From positions 1 to 64,000 of the forward strand of contig NZ_JACWUO010000016.1 of NCBI RefSeq assembly GCF_020857975.1: a stretch of 64,000 bases of DNA, read 5' to 3'. Below the pieces are notes generated by a model that was given only the letters and a program-made list of their open reading frames with translations, searched no databases and was not told where the DNA came from. This DNA is from Stenotrophomonas rhizophila (GTDB lineage Bacteria > Pseudomonadota > Gammaproteobacteria > Xanthomonadales > Xanthomonadaceae). Each line of letters begins with the position of its first letter. Within the stretch, counting starts at the first letter, position 1. A program made the position numbers and the translations under genes. Below are positions 10,978-19,279 of this stretch, piece after piece.

Positions 10978-11062
10978 GTCCCGACCAACGGTCGGGACCT
11001 GCCGCGTTGTTTGTTCCGAACGGTCGGGACTTACCGCGTTGTGCGTCCCGAATGGTCGGGAC
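10978..11062. repeat. Three tandem palindromes downstream of hutU
   Basis: Copies lie at 10978-10998 (arms GTCCCGACC and GGTCGGGAC around AAC), 11013-11030 and 11045-11062, spaced about 33 bases apart with similar linkers (cctgccgcgttgt). They are SMAG-like REP units. They begin nine bases after the hut operon ends and may stabilise the 3' end. The gap up to 11200 shows no gene. Confidence 0.75.
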
Positions 11063-11200
11063 GTGCCGGTTGATCGGTTAGGCATCGAGCCCGCCGCTGT
11101 TTGCTCTGGCCAGGCCGGGAACGGTGGTCATGACCTCTGCCGCATTGACCGGGACTGCGGCGCTTCCTACTGTGCCGCTTCGCCCTTCGGATGCCCGGCC

Positions 11201-12637
11201 ATGCGCCGTTTCGCCTTCGTGCTTGTACTGCTGTCGGCCGCGTACCTGACCCCGGTCAGCGCGCGTGCCGACGACCTGGACCGCCGCGTCGCCGAGCAGA
11301 TGCACACCAACGCCGCGCGTTACGGCATCGCCGGCCAGGCCGTGCTGGTGCGCCACAACGGCCAACGCCTGGTGCATGCCGTCGCCGGTGACGCCGATAT
11401 CGCCGCCCACCGCCCGGTGACCGCGCAGACGGTGTTCAACGTCTATTCGCTGGCCAAGCTGCTGACCAGCACGCTGGTGATGCAGCGGGTGGAAAGCGGC
11501 GATATCGCGCTGGATGCCCCGGCCAGCCGCTACCTGCCCGGCCTGCCGGTCCGCTGGCAGGCGATCACCGTGCGGCAGTTCCTGGACCACGCCTCCGGTG
11601 TTCCCGAGTACTTCCAGAGCCGCGACGGGGTGGTGTCCACCGCGCAGGGTCCCGGCCTTCCGCCGACGCTGCCGGCAGTATGGGCGATGCTGGACGGGCA
11701 ACCGCTGCAGTTCGCTCCGGGCAGCGCCAACCGCTACACGCAGACCAACTACCTGGTGCTCACCGCGCTGCTGGAAGCGCAGTACCAGCAGCCGTACGCG
11801 CGCATCGTAGAGCAGCGCATCCTGCGACCGTTGGGCCTGCAACACACCTGGCTGGGCCCGCCGCCCAGCGCACGGCGCGATCGCGCGCTGGGCTATATCG
11901 GGCGCGCCGGGGTGCTGCAGCGGGAAGACGATGTTGCCTGGCCGTCCTATGCCCACGGTCATGCCGCGCTGCATACCACGCTGGCCGACCTGGACCGCTT
12001 CGTGCAGGCGATGAGCCGTGGCGAGCTTGTCAGCCGGTCCGCGCTGTATGGCCTATGGCAGCCGCAGGCATTGGCCGATGGGCGCACCGGTGGATTTGCC
12101 AGCGGCTGGGAATACGAGGAAAGCGGTGCCTACCGCGAGGTGGGCCACGATGGCGGCACCCGCGTGCGCGTGCGCATTGCGTTCAAGGACGGCCTGGACG
12201 GCGACCGCTACAGTTTCATCTACCTGACCAACGGCAGTGCGAAGAACGTGTGGTCGCGCACGCTGGTGGATAGCACCATGGCCCTGGTGGCGCCACGCGC
12301 GTTCCCTCGCCAGACGCTGACCGAACGCCTGATCACCCACGCCCTGCAGGCTGGCGGTGACCGCGACAGCGCTGCCCTGCAGCAGTGGCTGCGCACCGAC
12401 ACCGGCATCGCCGCCAGCGACCTGGAACGCGAGATCAACCGCGCCGGCTACGCCATCCGCGAAAACCTGGGCAATGCCGCCGGGCTGGAGGTGTTCCAGC
12501 TCAACACCGAGCTGTTCCCGCGTTCGGCCAACACCTGGGACAGCCTGGCCGAAACCTGCGCGGCGATGGGCGACCAGCGCAACGCCGCACGCTACCTGGC
12601 CCGCGCCAGGCAATTGGCCTCGCCGGCCGCGGATTGA
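11201..12637 (+). CDS. Secreted serine hydrolase (beta-lactamase/esterase family) with helical C-terminal domain
   Basis: The product has 478 residues starting at MRRFAFVLVLL, with a signal peptide cleaved near ARA-DD (residue 23). The catalytic SxxK is SLAK at residues 83-86. The usual YxN is represented by YTQ in NRYTQTNYLVL, and the third motif by HDGG, as in class-C-like esterases and peptidases rather than true beta-lactamases. Residues about 370-478 form a tetratricopeptide-like extension (FPRSANTWDSLAETCAAMGD). A periplasmic location is likely and the substrate is unknown. Longer in-frame starts upstream lie in repeat DNA. Confidence 0.8.
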   Translation: MRRFAFVLVLLSAAYLTPVSARADDLDRRVAEQMHTNAARYGIAGQAVLVRHNGQRLVHAVAGDADIAAHRPVTAQTVFNVYSLAKLLTSTLVMQRVESGDIALDAPASRYLPGLPVRWQAITVRQFLDHASGVPEYFQSRDGVVSTAQGPGLPPTLPAVWAMLDGQPLQFAPGSANRYTQTNYLVLTALLEAQYQQPYARIVEQRILRPLGLQHTWLGPPPSARRDRALGYIGRAGVLQREDDVAWPSYAHGHAALHTTLADLDRFVQAMSRGELVSRSALYGLWQPQALADGRTGGFASGWEYEESGAYREVGHDGGTRVRVRIAFKDGLDGDRYSFIYLTNGSAKNVWSRTLVDSTMALVAPRAFPRQTLTERLITHALQAGGDRDSAALQQWLRTDTGIAASDLEREINRAGYAIRENLGNAAGLEVFQLNTELFPRSANTWDSLAETCAAMGDQRNAARYLARARQLASPAAD

Positions 12638-12674
12638 ACCGGCCGTACCGCTGGTATCGCAGGCGTCGCGTGGA

Positions 12675-12696
12675 GCCGGCCAGCGGCCGGCACTAC
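12675..12696. repeat. SMAG-type repeat
   Basis: The palindrome GCCGGCCAGCGGCCGGC, ending in CACTAC, is identical to the copies at 13-37 and 61-82. It lies between the serine hydrolase and the TonB receptor gene. Confidence 0.8.
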
Positions 12697-12817
12697 CCTC
12701 CATACGGCGGGCAAGGGTGACGAACGTCGCCCAGCCTGTTAACTTGCGCACCCCGAATAAAGTTGACAGTGCCGCGCCATGCCGCGTGTTCCACTGTCGG
12801 CACCACGATACCTACGA

Positions 12818-14941
12818 ATGACCGCACGTCCGATCCCCGCCCCTGCCCTGTCCCTGCTCGCCACCGCCCTGTCGGCCACACTCGCCGCCGCCCCTGCTGC
12901 CCGAGCCGCGCCCGCCGCGCAGGCGGTCACCCTGGACGCGGTCAACGTCACCGCCGCCAGCGATACCGAGCAGGCGCGCGCCGCGCTCAAGCGCATCCCC
13001 GGTGCCGGCAATGTAATCGACCTGGCCAATGCCGACCGCCGCCTGTCCAGCAGCGCCGACGTGTTGGCTTATCAGCCCGGCATCAGCGCGCAGTCGCCGG
13101 GCAACGAAGGCGCCAAGGTGTCCATCCGTGGCTCGGGCATCAACCGTGGCCCCGGCGCGCACGCGTCGGGCATTTCGGTATCGCTGGACGGCCTGCCGCT
13201 GACCGGCCCGGGCGGCACCCCCTACGAACTGCTCGAACCGCTGTGGTTGAGCCGGGCCGAGGTGCTGCGCGGTGCAAATGGGTTCGAGCGCGGCGCGTTG
13301 GCGCTGGGCGGCGCGATCAACTATGTGAGCCGCAGTGGCCGCGATTCGGCGGGGCTGGAACTGCAGTACGAAGCGGGCAGCCGCGGGTACCAGAAGCGCG
13401 GGGTCGGTTATGGCGGGGTGAGCGGCGATGTCGATTACTACCTCGCCTACACCGACACCGAGTTCGATGGCTACCAGCGCCACGCCAGTGGCGACGGCAA
13501 GGGCGCCATGGCCAACCTGGGCTGGCAGATCACCCCGCAGCTGGAAACGCGCTTCTTCGTGCGCTACCGCCAGACCAACCACGAAACCCCCGGGCGCCTG
13601 ACCCGCGACCAGATCCGCAACGACCCGCGCGCGGCCAACCCGGCCAACCTGGCCATCGACGCGCGCCGCCCGCAGCCGGGCAGCACCTGGATCGGCAACA
13701 TGACCACCTGGCAGATCGACGAGGCATCCTCGTTGCAGGCCGGGCTGGTGTATCACAACTACCCGATGGACTTGAACGAAAGCCTGTACCGGCAGCAGCT
13801 GGATTACGCCAATCTCAATGCCACGCTCGACTACCGCCACCGGCACGTATTGTTCGGCCGCGACAGCGTCACCACGCTGGGCCTGCGCGTCACCCACGAC
13901 CTGGACGCGGACGTGCGCGAGACGCTGCGCTTTGCCGGCAACGGCCATGCCGCCGGCACCCACACGCGCGATTTCTCCCACCACGGCACCGACAGCACGC
14001 TGCACATCGGCAACGACCTGGCCCTGACCGACGCCCTGCATCTGCAGACCGGGCTGGCGCTGATCAATACCCGCCGCGACGTGCAGGTGACCTGGCCGGC
14101 CACGCCCGAGCGCCTGCGCGAGCACCAGTGGGACTATGCGCCGCGGCTGGGCTTCACCTGGCAGCAGAGCCCGCAGCTGCAATGGTTCGGCAACCTCAGC
14201 CGCTCGGTGGAGCCGGCGCACCCGTGGTCGATGATCTGGGGCTCCAACCAGTATTTCGCGGCAGGCAATGGCGCATCCACCGGTCGCCAGCGCGCGCCCG
14301 TGCAGCTGGACAACCAGACCGCCACCACGCTGGAACTGGGCGCACGCGGCGACAACGCGCTCGGCCGCTGGGAGCTGACCGGCTACTACGCCCGCGTGCT
14401 GCATGAACTGCTCACCGTGGAAGTACTGCCGGTACCGAACCTGTTCGTGGCCGAGAACAACGCCAGCCCCACCGTGCACCGCGGCCTGGAAGCCGGGCTG
14501 GACAGCACGCTGTGGCAGGGACGCGATGGCCGCCTGTCGTTGCGCCAGGCCTACACCTTCAGCGACTTCCGCTACCGCGATGACGCGCTGTTCGGCAGCA
14601 ATCGCTTGCCCGGCCTGCCCCGCCACTACTACCAGGCCGAGCTGCGCTACGACCACCCCAGCGGTTTCTACGCCGCGCTCAACACCGAGTACGCCTCGGC
14701 GATGTTCGTGGACTACGCCAACAGCGTCCGCGCCGACAGCCATGCCATCGTCGGCAGTCGGGTCGGGTTCGATGCCCCCAGCGGACGCTGGCAGGCGTGG
14801 GCGGAACTGCGCAACATCGGCGACCGCCACTATGCGGCGACGGTGACGCCGGGCTACAACGATGCCGGCAAGGACGCGGCCCGCTCCACCCCGGGCGAAG
14901 GCCGCGGGGTGTATGCCGGCCTGCGCTGGCGCTTCGAGTGA
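12818..14941 (+). CDS. TonB-dependent outer-membrane receptor
   Basis: The product has 707 residues from the ATG at 12818; an ATG 39 bases upstream is possible but would push the signal peptide away from the N-terminus. The signal peptide ends near ARA-APA. The plug domain covers about residues 45-160 (VSIRGSGINRGPGAHASGISVSLDGLPL and ALGGAINYVSRSG), followed by a beta-barrel with typical girdle strands and a terminal YAGLRWRFE strand. The overall look is that of FecA-like iron-chelate receptors. The substrate cannot be read from sequence. No Fur box or FecIR-type regulator was recognised nearby. Confidence 0.88.
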   Translation: MTARPIPAPALSLLATALSATLAAAPAARAAPAAQAVTLDAVNVTAASDTEQARAALKRIPGAGNVIDLANADRRLSSSADVLAYQPGISAQSPGNEGAKVSIRGSGINRGPGAHASGISVSLDGLPLTGPGGTPYELLEPLWLSRAEVLRGANGFERGALALGGAINYVSRSGRDSAGLELQYEAGSRGYQKRGVGYGGVSGDVDYYLAYTDTEFDGYQRHASGDGKGAMANLGWQITPQLETRFFVRYRQTNHETPGRLTRDQIRNDPRAANPANLAIDARRPQPGSTWIGNMTTWQIDEASSLQAGLVYHNYPMDLNESLYRQQLDYANLNATLDYRHRHVLFGRDSVTTLGLRVTHDLDADVRETLRFAGNGHAAGTHTRDFSHHGTDSTLHIGNDLALTDALHLQTGLALINTRRDVQVTWPATPERLREHQWDYAPRLGFTWQQSPQLQWFGNLSRSVEPAHPWSMIWGSNQYFAAGNGASTGRQRAPVQLDNQTATTLELGARGDNALGRWELTGYYARVLHELLTVEVLPVPNLFVAENNASPTVHRGLEAGLDSTLWQGRDGRLSLRQAYTFSDFRYRDDALFGSNRLPGLPRHYYQAELRYDHPSGFYAALNTEYASAMFVDYANSVRADSHAIVGSRVGFDAPSGRWQAWAELRNIGDRHYAATVTPGYNDAGKDAARSTPGEGRGVYAGLRWRFE

Positions 14942-14975
14942 GCACCGTGCCGCCGCGTCCTGCGCGGTGGCGCGC

Positions 14976-15413
14976 TCATCCCTGCGGATCGTCCAGCGAA
15001 TGGTCGAGCAGGAACTGGCTGACCCGCTGGCGCAGCGGCAGGTCGTCGGTCAGCCGGGCAGCGTCGTCTGCGCGCAGCGCGAAGGCGTAGGCGATGGCCG
15101 GCTCTGCCAATACAAGATGGCGCTGCGCCAGCTCCATGCAGATCGAGGCTTCCGCCTCGGCCGAGCCCAGCTGGCGCACCTGCAGCAACGCACGCTGGTA
15201 CAGGCCGATCGCCACGCGGTCGTCGCGGGTGAAATCGGCCAGGGTTTCCCACAGGAACGGATGGTCGCGGCCAGCGTCGGCCATGGCGTGGCAGAACTCG
15301 CGCAACTGCCCGTGCAACTGCCATTGCGCGCGCGTGTCGCCGGCGCTGGAAGCCTCGGCGATGGCGCGGGCGATGCCCAGCACGTGCTGGTGGATGTCTT
15401 CGGGTATGTCCAT
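14976..15413 (-). CDS. Conserved hypothetical protein, helical repeat type
   Basis: The product has 145 residues, with no signal peptide or membrane segment. It is almost entirely alpha-helical by composition, with TPR-like pairs (FTRDDRVAIGLYQRALLQVRQLG, then EAEASICMELAQRHLVLAEPAIAYAFALRADDA). This suggests a small protein-protein interaction scaffold. It converges on the TonB receptor gene with a 34-base gap. Function is not recognised. Confidence 0.6.
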   Translation of the reverse strand: MDIPEDIHQHVLGIARAIAEASSAGDTRAQWQLHGQLREFCHAMADAGRDHPFLWETLADFTRDDRVAIGLYQRALLQVRQLGSAEAEASICMELAQRHLVLAEPAIAYAFALRADDAARLTDDLPLRQRVSQFLLDHSLDDPQG

Positions 15414-15529
15414 GCGCCCATCCTAACGGGGCGAGTGCCGCAGCGCCGCGCAAGCTCCTGGACAACGCAGACGATGCCAGCTCCCACGGCAGCACCAGGG
15501 TGAACTGCAACGGCCGCGCATGCGTCCGC

Positions 15530-15922
15530 TCAGATCGCGCTGGCGGCCTGGAAGATCGGCAGGTACAGCGCGAACACGGTGAAGATCGCACCCAACGCCA
15601 GCGCCGCCATGCCGGCCAACCCGGCCAGCAGCGGTCCGGCACTGCCGCCCAGACGCCACAGCAGCAGCACCGCTGGCGGGCCCAGCCAGGCCACCGCATA
15701 GCCGTGGGCGAACGCCTGCGTCAACGCGGGCGCGGGCATGCCTGCATCGGCCCACGGTTGCAACAGCTCCGGCACCACGCTGGCGCCCAGCACGGTCATC
15801 ACCGCCGCGGCGAAACCGCTGCAGAACAGCCCCAGCAGCAACCCGCCCAGACCGGTGGCCCAACGCGGCACACGCAACCCAGCGCGCCGCAGGGAAGCAT
15901 GGGTAAGACGGGGGTCGCGCAT
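15530..15922 (-). CDS. Small membrane protein of unknown function
   Basis: The product has 130 residues from the ATG at 15922, which has a CGGAG ribosome-binding site; the frame stays open much further upstream without a start that makes sense. Three to four hydrophobic segments are visible (GLGGLLLGLFCSGFAAAVMT, YAVAWLGPPAVLLLWRLG, LLAGLAGMAALALGAIFTVF and LYLPIFQAASAI). It probably sits in the inner membrane. No family is recognised. The gene starts about 80 bases after the end of the upstream metallopeptidase gene on the same strand. Confidence 0.6.
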   Translation of the reverse strand: MRDPRLTHASLRRAGLRVPRWATGLGGLLLGLFCSGFAAAVMTVLGASVVPELLQPWADAGMPAPALTQAFAHGYAVAWLGPPAVLLLWRLGGSAGPLLAGLAGMAALALGAIFTVFALYLPIFQAASAI

Positions 15923-15999
15923 GGCAGGCTCCGCAGGAAGGGTATCGGGCAACGCCCGCGTGTGCCGCGAGTATAGCCATGCCCCGCCGCGGAGCTGCC

Positions 16000-16950
16000 C
16001 TACTCCAGCGTGTCGATCGATGGCTGCACCATGCCGGGTGTCCAGCCGCTTTCGGCCAGCAGCTTCCTGGGATCGTCCACCGCCATCAGATGCCGCAATG
16101 CCGCCCTGCGGTCTTTGGCCTGGAGGTAGTAGGCCTTGGCGATGCGGTAGCCGACCCAGTAGCCCAGGTCGTAGGGCTGATCGGGGCTGCGGTAGTTGTA
16201 GGCCCAGGCCGAGAGATCGGTACTGTCCATGTCGCGCACGAAGGCCGTCTCGATCTCCGCTTCGCGGCCGCGCGTCCACTCGGCGTGGCGCGCGTTGCCG
16301 ACATTGCCGGAAATCACCTCGGCAACCAGCTCGGCAACGCCTTCGGCCACCGACACCCGCAACACCGTGGCGGTAGGATCGCCGATCTCGAACTCGGTGA
16401 TCGGCCCCTGCTGGACGTGCGCGTATTCGTGCGCGATGACGTGCACGAAGCGGTCCTGCACGTTCGGGTTCATGAAATCGGCCGAACACAGCGCTTCCAG
16501 CCCGATGGTCACGCCGGCCGGTTCGGCGATGCCCACCGGGCGGCCGCGACCCACTACGATCGCCACCGGCGGCAGGCGCGCCTGCGGATGGGCGGCCAGC
16601 AGGTGCTGGAACGATTCGGCCAGGCGCTGCTTCGCCACAGGCAATTCGGCCAGGCACTGCCTGGCCTTGGCATACATCGCCGGGTCCTTGCCCATCTGGT
16701 CGGCGATGCGCTGCGCGGTCACCCGGCGCAGCTTGGCAAAGGTGTGCAGGCTGGGCGAGCCCTTGGCCAGGTAGTCCTGCTCGAGCTGCTGCACCGTGGG
16801 CCTGCCCCCGGTGGCGTCGTAGAGCGCGAAGAAACGCGTGGCGTCTTCGATGTGGATGTCCGGCCCGCGCGCGGGGGCCGCGTGGGCGGCCCCGCCAAGC
16901 AACAGCGCCAGCGCCAGCGCCAGCAATGTCATGCGCAGTGCGTCGAGCAT
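16000..16950 (-). CDS. Secreted zinc metallopeptidase-like protein (HExxH), DUF2268-like
   Basis: The product has 316 residues with a signal peptide (MTLLALALALLLGGAAHA; cleavage near residue 24). The zinc motif HEYAH is at residues 174-178, and AEGVAELVAE, starting about residue 202, offers a Glu as a third ligand as in gluzincins. The overall pattern (residue GLEAL, HVIAHEYAHVQQ, then the AEG helix) is like DUF2268 predicted Zn proteases. A C-terminal GYWVGYRIAKAYY helix follows. The substrate is unknown; a periplasmic location is inferred. Confidence 0.65.
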   Translation of the reverse strand: MLDALRMTLLALALALLLGGAAHAAPARGPDIHIEDATRFFALYDATGGRPTVQQLEQDYLAKGSPSLHTFAKLRRVTAQRIADQMGKDPAMYAKARQCLAELPVAKQRLAESFQHLLAAHPQARLPPVAIVVGRGRPVGIAEPAGVTIGLEALCSADFMNPNVQDRFVHVIAHEYAHVQQGPITEFEIGDPTATVLRVSVAEGVAELVAEVISGNVGNARHAEWTRGREAEIETAFVRDMDSTDLSAWAYNYRSPDQPYDLGYWVGYRIAKAYYLQAKDRRAALRHLMAVDDPRKLLAESGWTPGMVQPSIDTLE

Positions 16951-17031
16951 GCCTGCCCCCGGGTGTGGATGTCGGGGTTGTATAGCGCGGGCGGCGGCCA
17001 CCACGCCAGTGCCGGGGAACGGAACGTTCCC

Positions 17032-17409
17032 TCAGCCAGCCGGCTTGCTCACCGCCTCGATGCGATGGCCGTCCGGGTCGATCACGAACGCGGCGTAATA
17101 CGCATCGCCATAGTCCGGCCGCAGCCCGGCGGCGCCATTGTCGATGCCACCATGGGCCAGCGCCGCACGATGGAATGCGCCGACGGCTTCGGCCGTGCCG
17201 GCAGCAAAGGCCAGGTGGAACCCCGCGCCCGGCGGGCTGGCGTCGTCGCGCAGCTTCAGGCACAGCAGATCCTGGTCGTCGATCAGCCCGTAGCCGATCG
17301 CGGTGTCGTCCTCGAACACCCGGCGGTAGCCCAGCGCGCCGAGCACGGCGTCATAGAACGCGCCGGCCACCGCCAGGTCGCGGACGCCAAGGGAAAGGTG
17401 ATGCAGCAT
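17032..17409 (-). CDS. VOC-family (glyoxalase/dioxygenase-like) protein
   Basis: The product has 125 residues from the ATG at 17409; a longer upstream frame is not family-like. It begins LHHLSLGVRDLAVAGAFYDAVLGALGYRRVF, typical of a vicinal-oxygen-chelate fold with His at residue 3 as a metal ligand, and ends AAFVIDPDGHRIEAV. This is the common length for glyoxalase-like proteins with lactoylglutathione-lyase annotation, but the substrate is not predictable. Confidence 0.85.
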   Translation of the reverse strand: MLHHLSLGVRDLAVAGAFYDAVLGALGYRRVFEDDTAIGYGLIDDQDLLCLKLRDDASPPGAGFHLAFAAGTAEAVGAFHRAALAHGGIDNGAAGLRPDYGDAYYAAFVIDPDGHRIEAVSKPAG

Positions 17410-17483
17410 GCGGACGTCCTTGCCATGAGTGCGGAATGCACCGGCGTATTGTAGTGCGCATTGCGCAGCGCACCGCCCAACGC

Positions 17484-17612
17484 CTATCCGCAGGCGGCCA
17501 CCAGCGCCTGCAACTGCGCCGCTACCCGGTCGAACGGTGCGATGTCCTGGGCGGCGCCCGGCTGCCGAAGCGCTGCTGGCCGCCGATGCGGCGCCCAAGC
17601 TGGACGACACCT
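17484..17612 (-). other. Possible decayed 3' end of a gene
   Basis: On the minus strand the last 20 or so codons before a TGA (QDIAPFDRVAAQLQALVAAC) have the look and codon bias of a real C-terminal helix. The frame upstream turns into arginine/proline-rich nonsense after about 17560, and no start or matching body is present. It lies between the VOC gene and the SGNH hydrolase gene. It may be a relic of a deleted gene; the support is weak. Confidence 0.2.
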
Positions 17613-17631
17613 GAGCCCTGAGCCGTTCCGC

Positions 17632-18402
17632 TCAGCGCCGCTGCGCCAGCGCCTTGCCGATTGCCGCCTCGGCCAGCGGCGCCATGCGCGCATAGCCGGC
17701 CGCGGTGGGATGCACGCCGTCTTCGGCCAGTGCCTTGTCCAGGCCACCGTCGCGATTGGTCAGCGCGGTGTAGTAATCCAGATAGATCGCGTGGTGGGCG
17801 GCGGCATGGCGCTGCAGCGCCGCGTTGAGCGCGCGCACCTTCGGCGCCGGTGCAATGCCGGGCATCCACGGGTATTCGCTGACCGGCAGCACCGAGGCCA
17901 GCACCACCGTGATGCGATGTGCCCGGGCCAGCTCCAGCATCGATTGCAGGTTGTCTTCGATCATCGCCTGGGTGGCCGGGCCGGTATTGCCGGCGATGTC
18001 GTTGGTACCGGCCAGGATCACCACCACCGCCGGTTGCAGCGCAATCACGTCCTGGCGGAAGCGCAGCAGCATCTGCGCGGTGGTCTGTCCGCTGATGCCG
18101 CGGTTGATATAGCCCTTGCCCGGGAAGAACGTATCGCTGCCGGTGCGGCCCCAGCCTTCGGTGATCGAGTCGCCGAACAGCACCACCCGCGGCTGGCCCT
18201 TCTTCGGCGCCGGCAATGCGGCGTTCTCGGCCCGGTAGTAGTGCAGTTGCGGCCAGTCACGCAGCCGCTGCTGTGCGTCGCTGCGCCGGTCCTCCACCGG
18301 CGCAACGCCGGGCGCCGGTGGCGCCGCAGGCTCGGCCCGGACGGCCGGCGACAGCAGGGAAAGCGCGGTAGCGGCAACGACGGCGTGCAACAGCGAGGGC
18401 AT
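17632..18402 (-). CDS. Secreted SGNH/GDSL-type esterase or acylhydrolase
   Basis: The product has 256 residues from the ATG at 18402, giving a signal peptide (MPSLLHAVVAATALSLLSPAVRA). The SGNH blocks are all present: GDSITEGWG with the nucleophile Ser79, GISGQTTAQML, GTNDIAGN, and a C-terminal DGVHPTAAGYARM carrying the Asp/His pair. Proteins of this class deacylate lipids or acetylated sugars in the periplasm. The resemblance is closest to platelet-activating-factor acetylhydrolase-like GDSL proteins. The substrate is unassigned. Confidence 0.85.
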   Translation of the reverse strand: MPSLLHAVVAATALSLLSPAVRAEPAAPPAPGVAPVEDRRSDAQQRLRDWPQLHYYRAENAALPAPKKGQPRVVLFGDSITEGWGRTGSDTFFPGKGYINRGISGQTTAQMLLRFRQDVIALQPAVVVILAGTNDIAGNTGPATQAMIEDNLQSMLELARAHRITVVLASVLPVSEYPWMPGIAPAPKVRALNAALQRHAAAHHAIYLDYYTALTNRDGGLDKALAEDGVHPTAAGYARMAPLAEAAIGKALAQRR

Positions 18403-18522
18403 CGGTGGATCTCCCGTGGTGGCTGGACAGAGGCTAGCATGCACGCCATGCCGGTAGCCGGCGCAGGCACGCCGCCGAGGGTCGGGGAGCGGGCCGCCGG
18501 GTGCACCGCAGGCGCACCGAGC

Positions 18523-18852
18523 CTAGTGCCGCACGCGCAGGTCCCAGGTCACCAGGTAATCCGGATCCAACACCATGGTGCCATTGGACTGCATGCGGTA
18601 CGCGCCGGGCTCGGCGGCCAGATACTGCTCCAGCAAGGGCGGCAGATACCGCTCGTGCCCGTCCACGTCATCGCACAACACCACGCCTTCATCGACGTTG
18701 ATGCGCAGCACCGTGCCCGCATACTGCTGCCGGTCCTGCATCCGACCGTCATGGCCGTAGCGGGTCACCCCCACCAGGACCAGTTTGCCGATCATCTGTT
18801 CGGCCTTGGACGCATCCAGGGAAAGCCGGTCACCGTTGAACCCTTCGTTCAT
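18523..18852 (-). CDS. Conserved hypothetical protein
   Basis: The product has 109 residues and is soluble with mixed beta content (IGKLVLVGVTRYGHDGRMQDRQQYAGTVLRINVDEGVVLCDD). It looks like a small beta-barrel or SH3-like fold. No family is recognised and no active-site motif is visible. Codon usage is that of a genuine GC-rich gene. It is transcribed in the same direction as the SGNH gene about 120 bases downstream. Confidence 0.6.
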   Translation of the reverse strand: MNEGFNGDRLSLDASKAEQMIGKLVLVGVTRYGHDGRMQDRQQYAGTVLRINVDEGVVLCDDVDGHERYLPPLLEQYLAAEPGAYRMQSNGTMVLDPDYLVTWDLRVRH

Positions 18853-18977
18853 CGCTGCGTCTCCTCAATGCCTGGAGCCATCCTAGACCAGGATCCGCAT
18901 CGCCACCCCATGCCGTGATTTGCGCTTATGTTTGCTTCATCCAGTCCCTTTCGGGGGCCGTCACTTTCACGCAGGCC

Positions 18978-19115
18978 ATGCACATGCCCAGGTATGTAGG
19001 TATTCAATCGTGGGCCATCGCGGTGGGTGCACTGGCGCTGTGCGCATACGCGCCTGCAGCGGAGCATTCGCCGACGTTGCACGCATCCCTCCCCGACGGC
19101 ATCGACTGCCGTTGA
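18978..19115 (+). CDS. Possible small secreted peptide
   Basis: The ORF has 45 codons. The product carries a basic N-terminus and a hydrophobic stretch (SWAIAVGALALCAYAPAAEH) resembling a signal peptide with an APA-A cleavage site, then a short tail ending DGIDCR. No good Shine-Dalgarno sequence precedes it and no homologue is known to me. It is the only plausible coding sequence in the gap 18853-19279, which otherwise holds nothing recognisable. It could equally be chance. Confidence 0.3.
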   Translation: MHMPRYVGIQSWAIAVGALALCAYAPAAEHSPTLHASLPDGIDCR

Positions 19116-19279
19116 ACCTGCCGGGCAACTGCTGCAGCGTCAAGATGGATACAGTTCCCGAAGACAGTACGCCTTCGGGCGCCGCTCCATCCCTGCGTCC
19201 GTCTGGTAACGCGGCAATCGGCGCCCCCGCCGGCGGTGAAGCGTGATCGCCACGCCGGCGATCTGCCAACGCCGCACCG

